A stretch of DNA of 64,000 nt, from NCBI RefSeq assembly GCF_963169125.1, contig NC_084794.1:226793409-226857408 (forward strand). The letters run 5' to 3'. Below the pieces are notes generated by a model, which saw only the letters and a list, made by a program, of their open reading frames with translations, did not search any database and had not been told where the DNA came from. Below are positions 36,563-48,903 of this stretch, one piece after another. Numbering within the stretch: position 1 is the first letter of the stretch; each line of letters begins with the position of its first letter. Source of the stretch: Humulus lupulus (lineage: Eukaryota; Streptophyta; Magnoliopsida; Rosales; Cannabaceae). Position numbers and translations under genes: made by a program.

Positions 36563-37764
36563 CTTGTTGTTCTTCTTCTCTTCTTGCTTGAGCTGTGGAC
36601 ATTCTTTCTTCTGATGACCTTCCTGACCACAATTGTAGGATCCCTTGGTGTTCGCACGACACTCACCTGTATGTTTCTTTTGGCATTTGGAGCACTGCGG
36701 GTATTCTACATAACCCGACCTATTGCCTCCATTGCTTGTTCGTGCTCTTTTGTCAATGTCAGATTTCTTATTGTCCAGATGCCTTCTCTTCTGGCCATTA
36801 TTGTTGCTATGCTGATGGTTGTTGTTGTGGCTCTGACCATTCTGAGGTTAATTCTATTGCTTATGTTCAGGCTTGCTGGCCTTTTCCTTACTAACATTTT
36901 CCTTAAGCCTTTCTACTTCTATTGCCGTTTCTAGAGCATCGACATAAGTAGTGGTTCTAGAATTTGCTAGCTTGACTCCTAGCTCAATCTTTGGTCTGAG
37001 TCCCCTAATGAACTTGGTGACCCTCTAAAATTGATAGGGACCAACTATGACGCAAACTTGGCTAGTCGATCAAACTGTCGAGTATACTCTGCTACCGTCA
37101 ATTGGCCTTGCTTCAGACTGGGGAACTCTTCTACCTTCATAGCGATGACTGCCGAGTTGTAGCACTTCTTGTGAAAGAGCTCCACAAATCTAGTCCATGT
37201 CATGGTGGCGACATCGTGAGTTTGTTGTACTAAATCCCACCATATTCTAGCATCTTTCTTTAGAAGAGATGAAACGTAGGATATGCGGTCTGCGTTGCCG
37301 AGATTCATGAGTGCTAGGATTAGCTATACATTCCAGAGCCATTCTTCCGCCTCGAAGGGGTTGGTTGTCCCTTCAAAGTTTGTAGTGTGTTGCTTACGAA
37401 ATAGATCGTAGATTGGCTCCATGTACTGAGCTGGGTTGGGCGCATAGTTCGCCATTGGTCATCCCCCATAAGGACCTACTTGTTGGGGTGCTTGAGATAT
37501 TTGTTGAGGCTGGGATTGCGGCTAAGGCTGGGGATGAGTCTGAGGCTGTGGCTGAGCCTGTTGTCGTTGTTGCTACAGTAACTCTTCCACTTTTTGTCCT
37601 AACCTAACCATTTCAACGGTGTTGTTAACCGGAGGCGGTGCACTTCTGTTAGCAGCAGCATTGGTAGCACACGATCCCCTTCTTCGAACTAGAGGGGCTT
37701 CATTAGTATCATGAGCGGCGCTGGAGGCACTGTCGTCTGTGCGTGCACACCTTCTAAGTGACAT
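36563..37764 (-). pseudogene. gag: Tekay gag
   Basis: The probable start is the ATG at 37764 (MSLRRCARTDDSAS). It is followed by a glutamine/proline-rich stretch with three stops, then the capsid core (NPFEAEEWLW, SYVSSLLKKDARIWWDL, RFVELFHKKCYNSAV, QGQLTVAEYTRQFDRLAKF). The C-terminus has a zinc-knuckle pair: CSKCQKKHTGECR and a second, YNCGQEGHQKKEC, in which the usual first cysteine is serine. A frame change lies near 37030. Gag and pol share a frame at the join. Confidence 0.8.
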
Positions 37765-38303
37765 TTTCAGCAGAGTTCTAACAGTCGAGAAAAACATGTT
37801 AGAACTTACCCTAATAGGCTCTAAGGAAAAACTTAATCTAAGCAAACATAACTTAGACCTATTAGTTAAGATTTCTTATGAAGAATTATGTAACCCTTCT
37901 TTATAATTAGGTTGTGTTTCTATACTTAGAAAATCAGCCATCTTTATTATTTTGTAAGTCTGTTTCTAATCATCTTATTTGACTTAATGATCAGGCTTGA
38001 AACTCGTCGTTGTTCCAAAGTTAACCATATTGAGAGAGGGCTGGGATCAGTAAAATCGATCCCACTACTATGGCCCCCTAACTCTCAATATAGAACCCGG
38101 TCCATTGATTTGTGTCCACCCTCACCGAACTTGGTCATTATTTATTTATTTAAATTTATTATGATTGTAAAAAATATAAATCAAACTCATACATGTCACT
38201 CAAAAATAATAATAATATTTATTTGGAAAAAGGTTTTCACTAAGGACAATCATAAATGCAAAAATAATAAATAAACTAATAAACTAACATAACTAGGGGG
38301 AAT

Positions 38304-38771
38304 CTAAAAATCAGGATCTTCTACATCTGACCCTTCATCTAACATGTCATCATCTATTTCTTCATAATCCTCATTATCTTGAGCCTCAAAATTACCTCGG
38401 GGAAGAATCATAAAGATTCTATGTTTTTTCTCATTAGTGAATTGAAATTCCTACTTAGAGGTGAACCTAAGTATGAGAAAATAATATCTTATAGCTACCG
38501 GTAAATCATTTTCATCATCTATAGTCTCCCATATTTCTTCTAAAGTTGAAATTACAGATGGAAAATCTTTAAAAAGCCTAATTACTAAGACATATTGCTC
38601 TGTAGCTCTCATCATAATTTGCTTAGTAGTATGAAGATGGACTATGTCCTTGTGGAATAAGATCAATCTCTGAGTGATTCTTTCTAACACTCCTATTCTA
38701 TTCCCTGGCTCTTTAATTCTTTTCAATGCCTTAATGACTCGGATATCCTCATAGGTCAAGGCTCCATCCAT
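38304..38771 (-). pseudogene. Extra ORF in the Tekay 5' leader, function unknown
   Basis: A 155-codon frame with one internal TAG (38451-38453) lies between the PBS and gag, about 130 bases after the 5' LTR. It starts MDGALTYEDIRVIKALK and is predicted helical and charged. It ends in a strongly acidic tail (EDYEEIDDDMLDEGSD). I do not recognise a family. The low stop density against an otherwise AT-rich leader, and the clear composition bias at the C-terminus, suggest that it once was coding. A chance frame remains possible. Confidence 0.45.
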
Positions 38772-38897
38772 TCTTAACTAAAAACATAATGGCTAAAACA
38801 TTAGCTATAAACATAATAAGCATAAACACTTACATAGGAGGTTAGATTCAGAGCTTGTGCATGTGTATCAAGGAGAACTTCATGCATATGAATTGTT

Positions 38898-38909
38898 GCT
38901 CTGATACCA
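38898..38909 (-). promoter_or_regulatory. Tekay primer-binding site (initiator Met tRNA type)
   Basis: TGGTATCAGAGC on the minus strand, two bases from the 5' LTR. This is the classic plant PBS complementary to tRNA-iMet. Confidence 0.9.
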
Positions 38910-38911
38910 AC

Positions 38912-40560
38912 TGTAATGACACAACTATTTCTAAGACCTTGGACTATTAAAACTACTAGACATGGCTACTATTTTGGGAAACATACATAAGAAATAACAT
39001 AATTTTATTTAAAACCCCAAAATAAATATTGTGCAAAATACAAAGTAAAATATGAAATGTAAAATACGGTACGGGTACCCATTGTTTAATACATAAAAGC
39101 ATAAACTTTAATTGTTTAAATACTAATTGCTGAAATACATCAAAACATAATTCAAAAGACTTAAAAATAATGTCATCCTCGATCGTCACGCAGTCCATTC
39201 AATCCATTCATCCTCAACACACAAGCCAAGCTGCCATGAGTCTTTTCGCCTTCCATAATCATTTTCCTGCATCAAGATAAAAATAAAGGAATGAGCCTTA
39301 TTCCCAGCAAGGAAAATTTACTAACAACATATATCATAAATTATAAACATAAAACTATATCATATACATATACTATAAAACATATAACATATAGGACTAC
39401 AATATTAATGGCCACTAACTCATTAACATGGCATGCGATAAACCATCTAGGTCCTCTGTCTACTAATCGAGGTAGGTTAGATCACATGGTAGTATATGAT
39501 AACCCATCTAGGTCCTCTATCTACTAATCGAGGTAGGGTAAATCATAACTCTAAACCATGAAATTGATAAAAATTCTTGGGGCTTTCTATCTAAGCAAGA
39601 CATATGCCCAAGGACTACAACATATATCATATCATAAACATATAAAAACATATAATCTAACCTATTTTCCTTACAAAAAACTGGGATATTTGAGAACAAG
39701 AACGGGATTTGGAACACTCCTAAAACCAACAGTAAGAATGGTGAGTTTCTAAAGAAAAATAAGATGAAAAGAGAAAATTAAACCATCCAAGAAGAAACTT
39801 ACCAAAAACCTTAATGTTCAAGGAACTTATGCACCTAACCAAGAATCATAAACAAGGAAAACTAAAGAACTATAAAAATTGAACTTAAGGATAAGAATAC
39901 CTTGGTTGAACTAGAACCTGATCTACACCTCGATACCGAAATAACACTCTATCTTACTTCACAAGTTTTTAGAAAAGCTAGAATGATAAAGCTTTTTACC
40001 CCTATAGGCGATATATCACCTCCCCCATATTCTTGAGCCATGTTCATTCATTCGTGCGAAGTCGACGTGTTTTCCGTATCTCCCGTAGGCGATATATCGA
40101 CCCCTAAAGTTGCGATATAACGGCATACATTGATATATCTAACACGTAATTTCACTTTTTCAGCATATTTGAAATTGATTAAACAACTTTGACTGGGTAA
40201 AAATACGATCCTAACAGCTGCTGGAAGGTTCTAGAGCTTCTAGATCTTTCTTTTAATTAAACTATTCATCAAAAATACTTAAATCCTTAATAAACATGAT
40301 TATGACAAGTGTCATGCTCTTATTAATTCTGTCTAAAACTTAGGTTATAATAAACAACATTTCTTGGACCAGCAATATTAATCAAACCTTATGTTATAAT
40401 TAATATTTGTAAACTATAGGTTAAACTTATAAAAACCATAACTGTTGTTATGAGTTTCCAACTAAATCTTGGCTTGAACCAAAATCTACGAAAACTAACA
40501 TACTACAAGCTAATACTAACTACTACTACTATCTAGCTAAGTAAAATTTGGGACACTACT
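38912..40560 (-). repeat. Tekay 5' LTR, 1649 bp
   Basis: Homologous to 28816-30797 over its whole length apart from an internal deletion. The outer end reads CACTACT in place of CACTACA. Conserved block at 39290-39318. Confidence 0.85.
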
Positions 40561-40565
40561 GTAAT

Positions 40566-40883
40566 TCCCATGCAATGTATAGTACCTTAACCATGAATCT
40601 GAATGTTCATATGAGGTTAAATGTATGGCTAAACTATGTTGAACATTAGGGGTAATAAAAATTTGTTGGACTAGTTTGATGTTCCCCTTCCCTTGTGTTT
40701 CCAAAAGGTCAGAAATTCTTAAAGGATCTGATATGTTAGTTAAGCTAAGGAGGAAAGACAGGGGTCTTGGTATCCAAGGATCATTAAAAGCTAAGGTATC
40801 TTTTCCATTTCCTATTCAACGTCTCAAACCCTTCTGTAACAAATCTCTTCCCCATAAGATACTTCGCCATGTCAATGAGGGAT
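40566..40883 (-). pseudogene. LINE ORF2, C-terminal RT region
   Basis: The minus strand reads PSLTWRSILWGRDLLQKGLR, then GNGKDTLAFNDPWIPRP and SDSWLRYYTLHGNY. This is the well-conserved stretch after the RT thumb in plant L1-type LINEs. One stop lies at LRR*IG. Left of it the Tekay element at 28816-40560 and right of it the element at 40889-56372 interrupt the same LINE gene. Confidence 0.85.
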
Positions 40884-40888
40884 AGTGT

Positions 40889-43136
40889 TGTAACGTCCCA
40901 AAAATGCTAATAAGGTTTACTGGCTTGATTAGCATGCCAGGTGGGCATAATTTGATGTATGTATATGACTAATTTATTAATGTGTGACTATGTGGCATAC
41001 ATAGTTTATATGATAATATGAATATATATATATATATATGCATGTTTATGTGTATTAAATATGCATGTGGGCCCGTTCAAGTATATAAGGGCATATTTTT
41101 AATTTTGGCCCATTGAGGGCCTAGATGAGATTATATGCGTTAAATGATTGAGACCAAATTATTATGTGGATATATTGGCAGTATTCGACTCGAGGCGATC
41201 CTAGTGAGTGGATTAACAGAATAGTCACAGCGAGGTTTAATACCCGGCTCGGAGTGAGCCTAGGGATATTTTGGGAAATTTAATGTATATTTGGGATTTA
41301 TTGGTTAATGGACAATGTTTTGGTGATTAGTTGGGCATGTCGGGATTAATTGGAAATTTGTAGAACGACTCGAGGACTTAGCGGGAAACGGGGCAAATGA
41401 CCGTTTTGCCCTTAGGTGCAATAGAGGGCTGAGTTATCACTAGGGGCATTTTGGTCTTTATGGTAAGAGATATAGTTGGGAAGGCTTCAGGAAATAATTA
41501 AAACACATTAGAACACCTTTCAGCTCTCTCCCACACTCACTCACACGTTGTCTCTCTCCCTCTCTTGTGCCTTGAGGATTGTGGAGTTTTGGAAGAGAAG
41601 GCTTAGGAATTGAAGCTAGGGGACTAGAGAATTAAAGCTAGGACTGGTTGAGGTTCAACTTAGGGGTAGAATCATCATCAAGGTAAGGTTTAAGCTGTGA
41701 ATTAATGGTGCAATTTTGCTGTTAGTATAAGTGTTCTTAAGAATTTAAGTTTCAAAGGGGTTTTGCTTAATTCCGAGTTCCTAGGAGGATTCTGGTTAGA
41801 ATTATAAGTGGTTGTGTTGCTTAGAGTAGACTATTGAGGTATAGAGGCTAAATTTCTGGATTTGGTGCATGTTAGGATAGACTTTGATGAATTAGGTTGG
41901 GAGAAAATGCAAGAAAAGCTCCAGGATTTCTGGATTCACGGGGGGGCACTGCGACCCAGTTCATGGGCATCGGGACCCGCGTGACCTTAGAAGCCCTTAG
42001 GGGATTGTTGTTTCGTAGGCGCACTATGGCCCTATAAGGCAAATTGTGGGCCGCTTAACCCTGGGATTTGGGGTTGGCATCTCTGACGTGGGGGCGCGTT
42101 GTGACCCTTAGGGCCAGGTCACGATCCGCCTAGGCATCCTTAGCCGAAATAGGTTTTGGGCTCGAGGACTTAAACCTAAGCGCTTGGGACAAATTCTACT
42201 ACCTGGTTTAGTAGAATTCAAGGTCTCGAAGGCTAGTATTTTATTACAAAGCATTTAATTGGATTGGATTTTAATAGTTATCCACTTTCTCTTGGGACTA
42301 GGGTTACCGTTAAGGCTAGGAATTGAGGATCGTGCTCGAGACCACTATACATCTTCGGCTCGGGATCCGAGGTAAGAACACTGCACCCGGTTTGTGAAGG
42401 GGCTGAGATCCCCTATAAATAAACTTATGTGAGATTATAAATGTATTTGTGAATGGAGATATCGGGATAGGCATTTTAGTTTGTGCTGCTTTCGATTGCG
42501 TGCTTCACAACCTGTATATCTGTTATGTTTGATGTGAAGGACTGACCTAAGGGAGCTGGGGCTGATGTTAAGAGTGCAAAACGCTGCCCGGCCTAAGTGA
42601 GCCGGGATCAGCTAAACAACTAGAGGGCTCGGCCTAAGGGCACCTACACCCAACTAATTATATTGAGATTGAATTACATGTTTGGATTAAACTGTTTATT
42701 GTTGCCTAGCTTATTACTCATATTCTGCGGTTGATTTAACCGATTGACCTAAGTTTTCTATGCATATACTGTTGTTATCTATGCTTGGTGAATTTTGTTT
42801 TCTTGCTTGGCCTTGGCTCATGGGTGCTACGTGATGTAGGTAAAGGCAATGGAAAGCTTGACCAGCCATGAGTTGGAGAGTTTTGGGGGCGGTGTGTACA
42901 TTGGCAGTTGCTCGACTGCCTCGGCCGAGGAATTTGCAGGGACTAGAGTCAAAATTGTATTTTTCCATTTAGACTACCTTCAACTGTATTTATTTTTTAG
43001 GGTTGTAACCGCCTTGTAAACCTTATTTTTGGGATCCCATGTACCTAGTCTTATTTAATGAAAGTCTACTACTTTATGATCAAAATCTTTTAACCTTAAC
43101 CTGTCAGTTGACTTTAGAAACATGTTTATGTCCAAA
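40889..43136 (+). repeat. Tekay-type 5' LTR, 3' end deleted
   Basis: It begins TGTAACGTCCCAAA and matches 43260-43501 plus 54583-56300. It contains the conserved block at 42797-42824 and a GC-rich motif patch at 41937-42140. The short frames inside it (40676-40885, 42714-42968) are not genes. Confidence 0.85.
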
Positions 43137-43259
43137 GTCCTACGGAGGAATAGCAGGGTCGAGGAAGCGACCTGGGAGCTAGAGTCGGCTATGCGAGATC
43201 AATACCCTGAGTTATTCAAGTAAATTTCGAGGACGAAATTTTCAGTAAGAAAGGATAGT
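43137..43259 (+). pseudogene. pol: Residual internal region: pol C-terminus and PPT
   Basis: It reads TWELESAMRDQYPELFK then TAA, the end of a Tekay chromodomain tail, and directly after it AAATTTCGAGGACGAAATTT (43222-43241). AGTAAGAAAGGATAG, the polypurine tract, then abuts the 3' LTR. Everything else of the internal domain is gone. This assigns the element to the Tekay type although no full gene remains. Confidence 0.75.
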
Positions 43260-43501
43260 TGTAATGTCCCAAAAATGTTAATAGGTTTAGTGCCAGGATT
43301 AGCGTGCTGGGAGGGTAAATTGGATGTATGTGTGTGACTAATTGATAAAATGTTTGCTACGTGGCATACATGGTTTATATGATAATATGAATATATATAT
43401 GCATGTTTATGTGTGTTAAATATGCATGTGGGCTTGTTCTAGTTTATAAGGCATATTTATAAATTTGGCCCATTGAGGGCATAGATGTGATTATATGCAT
43501 T

Positions 43502-45066
43502 TGATTAGTCGTGAAAAATACATATTTATTGATTTTAATAGTCAAAATAAATTAAGTTTAATTAATATTTTCATGGAATTAATATAATTTATTTTATAAA
43601 TGAAAATATTTGATTATGATTTAATTTATTGGTATTTTGTAGGAATTAAAGTGCATTTTGGCATAAAGAAAAAGAAAGAAGAAATAAAGAGATAAATCTT
43701 AAAATCAATTGAAAAGTGGCATTCTTGAAGCCAAAAAATAGGCCCGGAATTCGGCCCAAAGACCCAAACCCGCCAACCTCCTTTCTCCCCAGCCTGCCAC
43801 CTGTCCGCGAGCTTCAGCACAGCAGCTGCCTCGACCCGGATATGACCCGCATGCAAACCTGCATCCGCACTCGATGACCCATGCCTCACCCAGCCTCCCC
43901 AGCAGCCCTTGCCTCCTTCAGCATTCAGCAACTCGCATGACCCGACCCAGTTCAGCCTTCTCTTCCCCAGATGGGAATGGGTCAAACCCACCAGCTGCCA
44001 TAGTGCCACCAACCCACTCCCCTATGCATTTTGGGCCTTGCACCTTTCCTTTGTGAGCTTGAAAGCTCATGTTTTTGTGTTATTTTAGGAAAAAGGAAAA
44101 ATGACCATTTACCAAAATAGCTAGGTTAATATTAATAATAAGATTTGATTTTTCAAAATCATATTTTATTATTAATATTTTAGATTTATTGTGTAACCTC
44201 AATTTGTTGTTTAATTTCCTTTTAGTCATTTTCTCCCTCTATAAATAGGGACTCTTTCTTTCACATATGCATGTAATTTTTAGAGTAAAGAAACTATAGC
44301 AAAATTTCTACTCACTTTCTTCTCATATTTTCTTCTTAAAATTTTGTGAGAATCATGAGTATAATGGCCTAATCTTCCTAGGAAGGTTAAGGATGATTCC
44401 ATATGCTAGTGATGTTATTTTTCTACTTTAATTTACTATGTTCTTAATATAATATATTTGAGTTATTTATGTTCTTTCATCCTCATCTCTATTTACTTGT
44501 ACTAATAGTATATAGAATTAGTCATGCTCTTTCTACGTGCTTCTAATTTGAAAAAGTAATATTAATACATAATTTTATGTCTAATCTTCTATTGCATTAT
44601 TGCCCTTTGGTATTTTGTCATTTTTAGATTTTTCATAAGATTAACATTGTGCTCTTAAAGTAAAGAACTTTATAACTCAAATGGACTTTTGTTAGAAAAG
44701 AATATGGACTTTAATGTTAGATTTTACAAGTAAATGTTGGGATGTGAACTATTTACTTATGTATTTTTGTAAGTCAAGTAACTAAGTAACCAAACAAGCA
44801 TATGAATGATTCTTGAAACCTTTCTATTTCTCAAACACTTGATTATACCCTACTTTTATTTCTCTTGTCTCATTTTATCATTTCATCAAAAAGACAACAC
44901 CAAAATCTCAAATCTCTTTTCATTTCCATTTTTATTTATTTCATGTTACTAACTTTCTTGTGTTATTTTCTACTAACCTTTTGGTTTTAGGTTACCCCTT
45001 GTGGATCGACCGCCCGATTTTACAACAACTACCACTTAGTGGTTGTCACATTTTGGGTGTTAAATA
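43502..45066 (+). repeat. Athila 5' LTR
   Basis: 1565 bp, TGATTAGTCGTG to TTAAATA. The 3' end is not the canonical CA, and I place it by comparison with the target duplication and the other LTR. A TATA box TATAAATA lies at 44240-44247. The open frames at 43626-44056 are GC-rich LTR sequence, repeated in the other LTR. Confidence 0.8.
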
Positions 45067-45071
45067 AATTT

Positions 45072-45090
45072 TGGCGACATTGCTGGGGAG
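45072..45090 (+). promoter_or_regulatory. Athila primer-binding site (decayed)
   Basis: TGGCGACATTGCTGGGGAG, five bases after the LTR. It resembles the Asp-tRNA PBS (TGGCGCCGTTGCCGGGGA) used by Athila-type elements, with three mismatches over 18 bases. Confidence 0.7.
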
Positions 45091-46184
45091 GTAGTTTTCA
45101 AAGGTTTAGTGAAATTTTTACCAAAATATTAGTAACTTTATTTGTATTTTTGTTGGTGTAAATATTGAGTTAGTATAATTTTTTTTTATTTACTAATTTT
45201 TAGTTAATTTGATTATTATTAAAAAAAACTAAGAATCATAAAAACAAAAACAAAAAATAGTTATTTACATGTACATATTTTTTCTCTTCCTTATCTTTTT
45301 CCTTTTCGTTAAAAAAAAAATATATACATATCTTTATAAAAAAAAATGTGACAAAATAAATATTTATATATATTTATTCTTATTTTTATTTTTTTTCCTT
45401 TTCCTTTCTTTTGGTTACAAAAAGAGAACCATATATTTATATTTATATAATTATTTTTTTCTTTTTAGTTAATTCTTATTTCATTTCATTTCTCTTTCTT
45501 AATTTCTTTTCTATTTTTATTTTTGTTTTAGTTTAATACGTATTTGAACAAAAAAAAAAGATTAAGCTTGTTATTTTATCTTAACTTTAATTCTCTTTTC
45601 TTTATTTTATTTTTGTGTTGTTTATTTTGTTGCTTAGTTTAGGCTTTTCTTTTTCGTTGCCTTAGTTTTTCTTAGAATTTAGGTTTTCCAAAAAACAAAA
45701 AAACAACATAAAATTGTTCATAAAAATTCAATCATAAAACGCTTAGTATTGGGAACAATTGTGTAATATTATGGTAGAAATCGATATTGTTCTGTCAAGA
45801 AAGATTGGTTGTTAAATAAGGTTTGTAATAGCATTACCCTCCACACTTACCTAAGAACCTCAGGGAGTAATGTCTAGGCAAGTGTAGGTCTAAAGTGGTA
45901 CCTTGGCAACCTTCCCAATCAGCCTGGGAACATTTTGCTATAAGAAAACCAAGCTTGTTCTGTCAAAATAAGCAATTTCACTCTGCTTAAAGGTTGTTTG
46001 GTCGAAAAGGTTTAACTTGTGATTCACCATACTTACTTAGTAACCTCGGGGAGTTCTATTAAGGCGTTGGAGATCACCCAAAAGCCTCCAAATCTACCTG
46101 AAAACAAGTTTAACAAAAAAAAATAAAAAAAATAAAAAATAAAAAAAGACATAAAATAAATCTAATTCTGATTTCTGAGAGTGG
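45091..46184 (+). other. Athila 5' leader, non-coding
   Basis: A 1.1-kb AT-rich leader with long T and A runs. Two related stretches, each with TTCTGTCAA and later a TTACYTAGTAACCTC-like word (about 45799-45870 and 45958-46055), form an imperfect duplication. Frames such as 45269-45472 are low-complexity artefacts. Confidence 0.5.
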
Positions 46185-47842
46185 ATGAATCATCACGAAA
46201 CTTCCAGTGACACTTCTTCCAATTCATCTGCCATTCCATCCGGAACTCCTTCCACCAATCCTGCTTCTCCACCAACTGTAGTTGATAATAATCCATTCGC
46301 AATGGCTCGAAATGATGAAATTCAACAAAGAACTCTCAATGACTACCTCCATCCTACTCGCATTCCACGCCTTCATCCATTATCTTCCCTGCTAATATGC
46401 CTGCATTATACTTTAAGCTTGGCATGATTCAACTCTTGCCCACACTTCATGGAATGGAAAATGAAAGCCCATATGTGCATATCAGAGAATTCAAGGAGGT
46501 AGTAGCCACGTTCTATAATCGAGCCGAAAATGTCGATTTTGTGCGACTGAAGTTCTTCCCTTTCTCCTTGAAGGACAAAGCCAAAATCTGGTTATACTCT
46601 TTGAGACCTAGGTCTATTGAAGCATGGGAGGAGATGACCAAATCCTTCTTTCTGAAACGTTTCCCCAGTCGTAAGACCAACAGTCTAAAACGACAAATTT
46701 CCACATTTTCCCAAAAGGACAATGAAACATTCTATCAAGTCTGGGAAAGATTCAAAGATTTGTTGAATCAGTGCCCGCACCATGGCTATGAGAACTAGTG
46801 TTTGGTCAATTACTTCTATGAAGGCCTCACGAAGCATGAGCACCAGTTTGTGGAAATGCTATGCAATGGTGAATTCCTAGAAAAAGAGCCAGACAATGCT
46901 CTTGAATATCTTGAAGAAACCACAAAAAAATCTCACACCTGGACTGGTCCAAGTGCTACTGATAGCACCAACCGACACAAACCATCTGGGATCTATCAAC
47001 TTTGAGAAGAGGATAGTATTAAGGCCCAACTCGAAGCTTTGAAAAAGCAGTTTGAGATCTTGATGACGAAAAATGGCCAAAAATCGCACATGATTGCTCA
47101 AGCAGAACCACAAGAATCTTGCTTTGTTTATGGAGGGACGGAGCATTTAGCTAAGGATTACTTAGCTTTGAATGAAATGAGGGGGGTTTATGAGGAGCAA
47201 TGCAATGCCTTAGGGGCATATAACAAGCCATTCTCCCATACGTACAACCCTGGTAGGAGAAACCACCCAAATTTCAGTTGGAGAGATTCCAACCAAGCTC
47301 AAACGTCTGAAGGCCAATGAAGAAATGAGCAACAAGTTCAACCATCAAATGTGTATTCTGCACATCAATATAATGCTCATCCACAACGAAATTCTCTCAA
47401 TATTACCCTTCATGCATTCATAAAGGAACAATCCAAACTAAATCGCCAAATGATGGAAGAAATCAAGGAAATGAAATGTCAATTCTCAAAATTGACTGAA
47501 TCCTTGGCCATTCTGGAGAAAGGAAAACTTCCTTCCCAACCGAAATTCAATGTGCAAGGCCAACACATGGCCCAATCTTCAAATTCCAATGATCAAAATG
47601 TTAAGGAAGTAAATGGCATCACGACTAGAAGCTGTAAAACTTTGCAAGACCCACCCATAAAATCCAACTCTCCCAGTACTCCAAAACTTATTCCCGAAAA
47701 TTCACCACTCAATGCCTCTCCAAAAGTACCATTTCCCCAGGCTTTGAAACCTGTTGGGAAACTTCTTGATAACCGAGCTAAAATCCTTGAGCACTTGACA
47801 CAAGAGAAGATTAATCTTCCTTTGCTTCACATCATAAAATAA
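46185..47842 (+). pseudogene. gag: Athila gag
   Basis: It starts MNHHETSSDTSSNSS with a Ser/Pro-rich N-terminus. A one-base frame change near 46400 leads into the capsid core: LPTLHGMENESPYVHIREF, LKFFPFSLKDKAKIWLYSLR and FKDLLNQCPHHGYE. After a stop at 46796-46798 homology continues with NYFYEGLTKHEHQFVEMLCN, and after another stop with the region around SCFVYGGTEHLAKDY, a decayed zinc knuckle. The last part (47351-47842) is a lysine-rich linker toward protease. Gag packages RNA in virus-like particles. Confidence 0.85.
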
Positions 47843-47989
47843 GTGTCGGCTTATGCCAAAATCATCAAGGATCTATGCATTGCAAAAGGAAGCACCATGT
47901 CAAGAAGACAGCTTTCATAACTGAGCAAGTGAGTGCAATGATTGAACAAAAGACACCGCCGAAGTACAAAGATCCCAGTTGTCCCACAA

Positions 47990-48381
47990 TATTTTGCTAA
48001 ATTGGGACCCATGAACTTAGCCAAGCCTTACTTAATCTTAGCATGAGTGTAAATCTCAAGCCTTACTTTGTATACTCACAACTCGGTCTTGGAGAAATGA
48101 AGACAACATCTGTTGTGCTACAGTTTGCTGACCGCTCCATCAAAAAGCCTAGGGGTATTGTTGAGGATGTTTTACTTCAAATTGAAAAATTATATTACCC
48201 TGTGGACTTTCTTATTCTTGATACCCAATCTGTGGTAAACATGGAGTCTAAAATTCATATTATCCTCGGAAGACCATTCCTTGCTACTGCAAATGCTTTG
48301 ATCAATTGTCGGAATGGTCTAATGAAGATATCATTTGGAAACATGACTCTTAAAGTCAATATCTTCCACATTGGGAAATAA
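47990..48381 (+). pseudogene. Athila protease, active site lost
   Basis: The frame reads LLNLSMSVNLKPYFVYSQLGLGE, then VLQFADRSIKKPRGIVEDVL, VDFLILD, IILGRPFLATANALINC. This is the Athila-type aspartic protease, but the position of the catalytic DLGAS is NLSMS. The intact motif is seen in the related fragment at 63428-63442. The catalytic Asp and Gly are therefore replaced. Confidence 0.85.
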
Positions 48382-48903
48382 CCCCGAGAAGATGATGAAT
48401 ACTATCAAACATTCATGATTGAATCTTTAATTCTTGAAGAGGTTCAATTGTGAAACAACTTTGGTAATCTTAATGAACTCCTCCTTCTGTCTGACAACGA
48501 AAGTCTCAGTTCTATTGAGTCTACTCTTGCAATATCATATCATACATACTCGTGCAATAGAAGGACTCAGTTTTGGCAACCTCGCTTTGAAGAGCTACCT
48601 CGTGAGAGGTCACAGCCAAAATCTCCAGCCGAAGAGGTTCCAATTGTTCAATTGACCCAACTTCCCGAGGGTTTGAAACATGTCTTCATGGGTGACGGTG
48701 AAACCTTTCCAGTTATCATCTCGTCGAGCCTTCAAAATTCTCAAGAAATTTAGTTACTCGAGCTACTGCAAACGCATAAATCTGCGATAGGTTGGACGCT
48801 TGCTAACATCAAAGCTATTAGCCTTTTAATTTGCTCCCATCGAATCAATCTGGAGGACGAGGCTATCCCTTGAAGAGACCCTCAAAGGCGACTGAACCCC
48901 ACA

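Larger units (their letters stand above)
28816..40560 (-). mobile_element. Tekay/Del-type chromovirus (Ty3/gypsy), 11.7 kb
   Basis: LTRs at 28816-30797 and 38912-40560 are flanked by the duplication GTAAT (28811-28815 and 40561-40565). The PBS is complementary to initiator Met tRNA, gag and pol are on the minus strand, and pol ends in a chromodomain-like C-terminus. The right LTR is about 330 bases shorter through internal deletion (junction near 39997), and its last base is T instead of A. The element interrupts the LINE at the zf-RVT boundary and is itself interrupted in integrase by a solo LTR. Many stops and frameshifts make it defective. Confidence 0.9.

Noticed and set aside
43626..44056. 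GC-rich frames on both strands (128 and 60 codons)
   Set aside because: They are in the Athila LTR and are broken differently in the other LTR copy (53095-53669). No family is recognised.
45269..45472. Phe/Leu/Tyr-rich frame that looks like a membrane protein
   Set aside because: It is a translation of T-rich low-complexity Athila leader. The same applies to 51500-51778 and 52199-52477 in the Athila spacer.
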